This document shows, piece by piece, positions 53,238 through 56,141 of a stretch of 56,141 bases of DNA. The DNA is taken from NCBI GenBank assembly GCA_049966155.1, contig JBMFVE010000013.1, positions 1-56,141 on the forward strand, given 5' to 3'. The stretch comes from JBMFVE01 sp049966155 (GTDB taxonomy: Bacteria; Bacteroidota; Ignavibacteria; Kryptoniales; JAKASW01). Under the pieces are notes generated by a model, which searched no databases, was not told where the DNA came from, and saw only the letters and a program-made list of their open reading frames with translations. The translations under genes and the position numbers were made by a program. Position 1 is the stretch's first letter, and each line of letters starts with the position of its first letter.

Positions 53238-55682
53238 TCACTTATAATTTAATTGAATTAATACTTTAGCCATAATTGAATCCCAGATATAATTGGACGG
53301 ACTCGCCTGAATTGGAAAATCTGGACTATATGACTCCCAGAAGTGGTGGTTGTTCTTTAGCTGCGTTACAACAGCAAGGAGCATCTTATTGGAAAGTTCC
53401 TTTGCTATTTTTTTATAACCATAATGTTCAAGCCCATCAAAAACCATGTAATCCCAGAGGAGCCAGACTGGACCGTTCCAATGGCAGCAGCAATCGACAA
53501 ATGGTGTGTATCCTGAATCGGCTGCACTAACTGTTGGAACTCCATACTTCCTCCAGAATGCAGATTTGTTAGTCAGCTCCTTCACAAGATCTGCTGCCTG
53601 CTTTTTTGAAGCGACCCTTGCCCAGAGAGGTAGAAATCCAATAATTTCTTTTCTCTTGAGGCTGTGCCCTTCATACTCAAAAGAATGATCGTTCATTGAG
53701 ATATTATAATAGAAACGATCCTCTGGATCCCACATATACTTATTAATCAGGCCTGCGAGTTTGTCAAACTTTTTTGAGTAATTTCTTTCTTCAGCACTGT
53801 ACCCAAGCTCATGAGCCATTAGCTTCAAGTAATAAATCTCATTTGCAACCTGACATGAAAGATCCAGACAATCGAGCTGATTTGAGATATCCACAGTATC
53901 CGTATGACTTTTTGCCAGAAGCTGGAAAACAACGTTCCAATCGTCACGTACATTTTCTATCATCCCATAAGGCCCCCACTCAAAAAGTCCATCGTGATTT
54001 TTATCACGGTTTTTTTCAATATAATCTACATACCTCTTCCCCGACTCATATACTTTCCTCAGAAAATCCTTATCACGACTCAACTTATAAATTTCCCAGT
54101 TTGTCCATGAGAAAAACGGAGCCGATGTTGTTCCCACTCCACCGTGAGGATAAGTTTGAGGACCTCTTGGCCCAACGCGGTAAGGAATGAGTCCGTCAGG
54201 CTCCTGCTGCTCAACATAAATTTCCTGGGATTCTTCTGCTGACTTCCAATCCACATATGCATAAGGTATCATTGAAAGGGATTCATGCATCACCTGATGG
54301 CCGTGTCCCCATCCCCATATTGGATTTCTGGAAAATACATAATAATTGTATTTCGTTTTGCCTTCAGGGGGCAATATACATTGCCTGACCAGATTAAAAG
54401 AGCTCAAATAAACAAGCTTTTTTTCTCTGTCAGTGAACTTAATATGCGGTATTGACCTGAAAAGCGCTACATCTTCATTAACATACTTTTGCAAATTTGC
54501 CTTCAATGCGCTCTCTGCATCAGCAACCATCTCTGAATCCGACGTTGTTCCTGATTGAGACCCCCTGACAAATTTGACATTAACTGTCTGCCCTGGGGCT
54601 ATGTTCAGATCCTTTTCAAGGGCGACAAGCGAAACTAAACCCGACTCCTTTTCATTCAGCCTGAAAACTGGCGACTCGTTTTCGTTGAACAACCTTATTG
54701 CCAGGCTAAAATTTCTCCTTTCCTTTCCGGCATAACCACCGTAACTGTTCAAGTCGGCATCGCATCCGAGAAAATCCTTGAAGTTAACTGGATAACCTGC
54801 GGTTGCATAGAGATTGCTATGGAGTCTGACAGGTGATTCATAATGTGAAAGAAAATAACCATTATTTTCCCTGCTGTACCTGACAATCTTGAGAGAATCA
54901 TCAGGAATATAAAGGAGTGGAAATAGACTCACCTGAAACGGGATATCCCCGGTATTTCTTATACTCATGCTTATTACTGCACTACCTGAACTATATACAA
55001 AAAACACCTCCTGAACCTCCAATCCCTCAAATGGCTCATAATTCAGAATTGCCATATCTGGAAATGAAGCAGTGACAACAGGGCGTTTTACAAAATCCCT
55101 CATCTTATCCACAACGATCTGGTTCACGCGCCATATAACAGACAATTCCCCTGCATACTGGCTTGAATATGTTATAGGCTTATCAGAGCTGAAATAATCC
55201 ATAAAATATGCTTTATCAGCATAAAGCCTTGACCTTCTAATTGACGCAGCATAAGTAGTAAATAATGGCTCATTACCCAGGGCATCAACCTGGAGATAAG
55301 GATCGCTAACCCTTATCCTGCTGGATGAAAGATGTAAATGAGACAGGTCCCCATCAGCTTTATATCCAGAATGGACATCTGGATGAACCTTATGATGCAG
55401 GTAATCCCTTTTATTCCCGGTTCTGGTTCGGCAGAAAGATACTTTAAGTCGTTTCTCCACAGAGCTGTTAACAATTGCCTTTGCAGATAGCGCAGGTAAA
55501 CGATGCACAGCGGTTGAGAAAGAGATTTGACCGTCAATTCCCACCTCTCCATATATACCTCTATGAGAGGATACGTCGCTCTTTTCCATCCTATGGAGGG
55601 AAACAGACACCGTGCCGTATGGGATAACCAGCGGGCATAGCAAAATGAAAACAAAGCTGGTGATTTTCAAATTTTTATTCAT
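53238..55682 (-). CDS. Exported GH63/MGH1-like (alpha/alpha)6 glycosidase
   Basis: 814 aa from MNKNLKITSFVFILL, whose ATG gives the signal peptide; a GTG at 55709 overlaps the previous gene's stop (GTGA) and would add nine residues. Residues ~40-400 are a beta-sandwich domain. The barrel has NPIWGWGHGHQVMHESLSM, FEWGPYGMIENVRDDWNVVF, SCQVANEIYYLKLMAHELGY, and HWNGPVWLLWDYMVFDGL, a pattern of GH63 and mannosylglycerate hydrolase-like enzymes. Likely general acid is an Asp near DDW. Substrate not assignable. Coupled to the partial gene at the right edge. Confidence 0.82.
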   Translation of the reverse strand: MNKNLKITSFVFILLCPLVIPYGTVSVSLHRMEKSDVSSHRGIYGEVGIDGQISFSTAVHRLPALSAKAIVNSSVEKRLKVSFCRTRTGNKRDYLHHKVHPDVHSGYKADGDLSHLHLSSSRIRVSDPYLQVDALGNEPLFTTYAASIRRSRLYADKAYFMDYFSSDKPITYSSQYAGELSVIWRVNQIVVDKMRDFVKRPVVTASFPDMAILNYEPFEGLEVQEVFFVYSSGSAVISMSIRNTGDIPFQVSLFPLLYIPDDSLKIVRYSRENNGYFLSHYESPVRLHSNLYATAGYPVNFKDFLGCDADLNSYGGYAGKERRNFSLAIRLFNENESPVFRLNEKESGLVSLVALEKDLNIAPGQTVNVKFVRGSQSGTTSDSEMVADAESALKANLQKYVNEDVALFRSIPHIKFTDREKKLVYLSSFNLVRQCILPPEGKTKYNYYVFSRNPIWGWGHGHQVMHESLSMIPYAYVDWKSAEESQEIYVEQQEPDGLIPYRVGPRGPQTYPHGGVGTTSAPFFSWTNWEIYKLSRDKDFLRKVYESGKRYVDYIEKNRDKNHDGLFEWGPYGMIENVRDDWNVVFQLLAKSHTDTVDISNQLDCLDLSCQVANEIYYLKLMAHELGYSAEERNYSKKFDKLAGLINKYMWDPEDRFYYNISMNDHSFEYEGHSLKRKEIIGFLPLWARVASKKQAADLVKELTNKSAFWRKYGVPTVSAADSGYTPFVDCCCHWNGPVWLLWDYMVFDGLEHYGYKKIAKELSNKMLLAVVTQLKNNHHFWESYSPDFPIQASPSNYIWDSIMAKVLIQLNYK

Positions 55683-55705
55683 TTTAAATTCTGATATCAG
55701 CAAAC

Positions 55706-56141
55706 TCACACTGTTACAATCGATATTTCGTGTTTAACAAATCCTGACTCAGCACCTGGAGGAATGGTGAACTCAATTGAGTTCCCATTTAACTTTCCAC
55801 CAGAAACACTCTCAACTCTGTCAGGATTGACAATATTCAAATTATACTTCATCCCTGCCAGTCCCTCCACCTCAACATGCATGACATTTCCATTCATTCT
55901 CACAGAGAAAATCTTCAATCCATGGTCACTGTCCCCTGTTCGGGTTTCAACCGAAGGGGGCAACAGCTCAACTGTCGGCACAAAATGTACATCAAACTTC
56001 GTTTGCGAACGAACAACCTTCGCAACCACAATTGGCTGAATTCCCTCAGGAAAAATTTGAGTCTCAAAATGTATAGGTTTACCGTCAACTTCAGCAGAAT
56101 CCACCACACTCCCGATACCAAGCAACGGAGCAAATTTAATT
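55706..56141 (-). CDS. C-terminal part of a secreted protein (partial, edge of window)
   Basis: The frame is open to the right edge; the visible 144 residues begin IKFAPLLGIGSVVDSAEVDG. It is a strand-rich C-terminal domain with PPSVETRTGDSDHGLKIF, VEVEGLAGMKYNLNIVNPDR and VSGGKLNGNSIEFTIPPGAE, resembling the final beta-sandwich of large glycosidases. An internal ATG could start at 56125, but the coding continues past it. It overlaps the GTG alternative start of the downstream GH63-like gene by 4 nt, so the two are in one operon. Confidence 0.6.
   Translation of the reverse strand, partial: IKFAPLLGIGSVVDSAEVDGKPIHFETQIFPEGIQPIVVAKVVRSQTKFDVHFVPTVELLPPSVETRTGDSDHGLKIFSVRMNGNVMHVEVEGLAGMKYNLNIVNPDRVESVSGGKLNGNSIEFTIPPGAESGFVKHEISIVTV

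Noticed and set aside
1..56141. CRISPR arrays, rRNA and tRNA genes, intact insertion sequences
   Set aside because: Looked for repeated spacers, cloverleaf-like sequences and transposase motifs in the gaps; none seen.

Overview
The window comes from a Gram-negative bacterium of the Bacteroidota/Chlorobiota (FCB) group, most likely an Ignavibacteria-like lineage (inference). Lipid A genes (lpxB, lpxK) and a heptose phosphatase (gmhB) indicate an LPS-bearing outer membrane. One secreted protein ends in a type IX secretion (T9SS) tail with the NYPNPFNP and GVYFYRL signatures typical of this group. The left edge holds the start of a TonB-dependent SusC/RagA-type receptor with its carboxypeptidase-regulatory-like domain. 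Almost every gene lies on the minus strand. The exceptions are a broken ATPase gene, an acyl-CoA carboxylase subunit with its coupled partner, and a decayed ORF pair near 44.4 kb. I found no rRNA, tRNA, intact insertion sequence or CRISPR array.

Region 1 (1-11.2 kb, minus strand) is an L-rhamnose catabolic locus. In transcription order it has a LacI-family regulator, a bifunctional rhamnulose-1-phosphate aldolase/lactaldehyde dehydrogenase (rhaEW), rhamnulokinase (rhaB), lutC, a fused lutB-lutA protein, mutarotase (rhaM), the rhamnose/H+ symporter (rhaT), rhamnose isomerase (rhaA), and the outer-membrane receptor at the edge. Together these encode uptake of rhamnose and its conversion to DHAP plus L-lactaldehyde, then L-lactate, then pyruvate.

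Region 2 (11.2-15.2 kb, plus strand) has a broken DUF4143-type ATPase, an acyl-CoA carboxylase carboxyltransferase subunit and a coupled exported protein. Region 3 (15.2-30.1 kb, minus strand) is a tightly packed operon: a membrane-anchored GH2-like protein that appears to lack both catalytic glutamates, smc, a HAD phosphatase, an isoprenylcysteine-methyltransferase-like membrane protein, lpxB, lpxK, a glutamine-amidotransferase-like hydrolase and ppdK, then (after a strong hairpin) queA and ispD. Most of its junctions overlap by 1-8 nt.

Region 4 (30.2-34.6 kb) has an exported GH2 beta-galactosidase-like enzyme, a decayed GH53 endo-galactanase fragment and a T9SS-exported protein. Region 5 (34.8-43.8 kb) is a second compact housekeeping run: glgA, gmhB, a lipoprotein, an outer-membrane barrel protein, rpiB, glyA, tatC, a polyprenyl diphosphate synthase and a patatin-like phospholipase. 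Region 6 (44.7-56.1 kb) is a secreted carbohydrate and protein degradation cluster: a GH63/MGH1-like glycosidase with a coupled partner cut by the window edge, a GH31 enzyme, an M1 aminopeptidase, a six-hairpin glycosidase and an Asp-box lipoprotein. Overall the window suggests a heterotroph that feeds on plant- or alga-derived polysaccharide containing rhamnose and galactan, which fits rhamnogalacturonan-I (inference).
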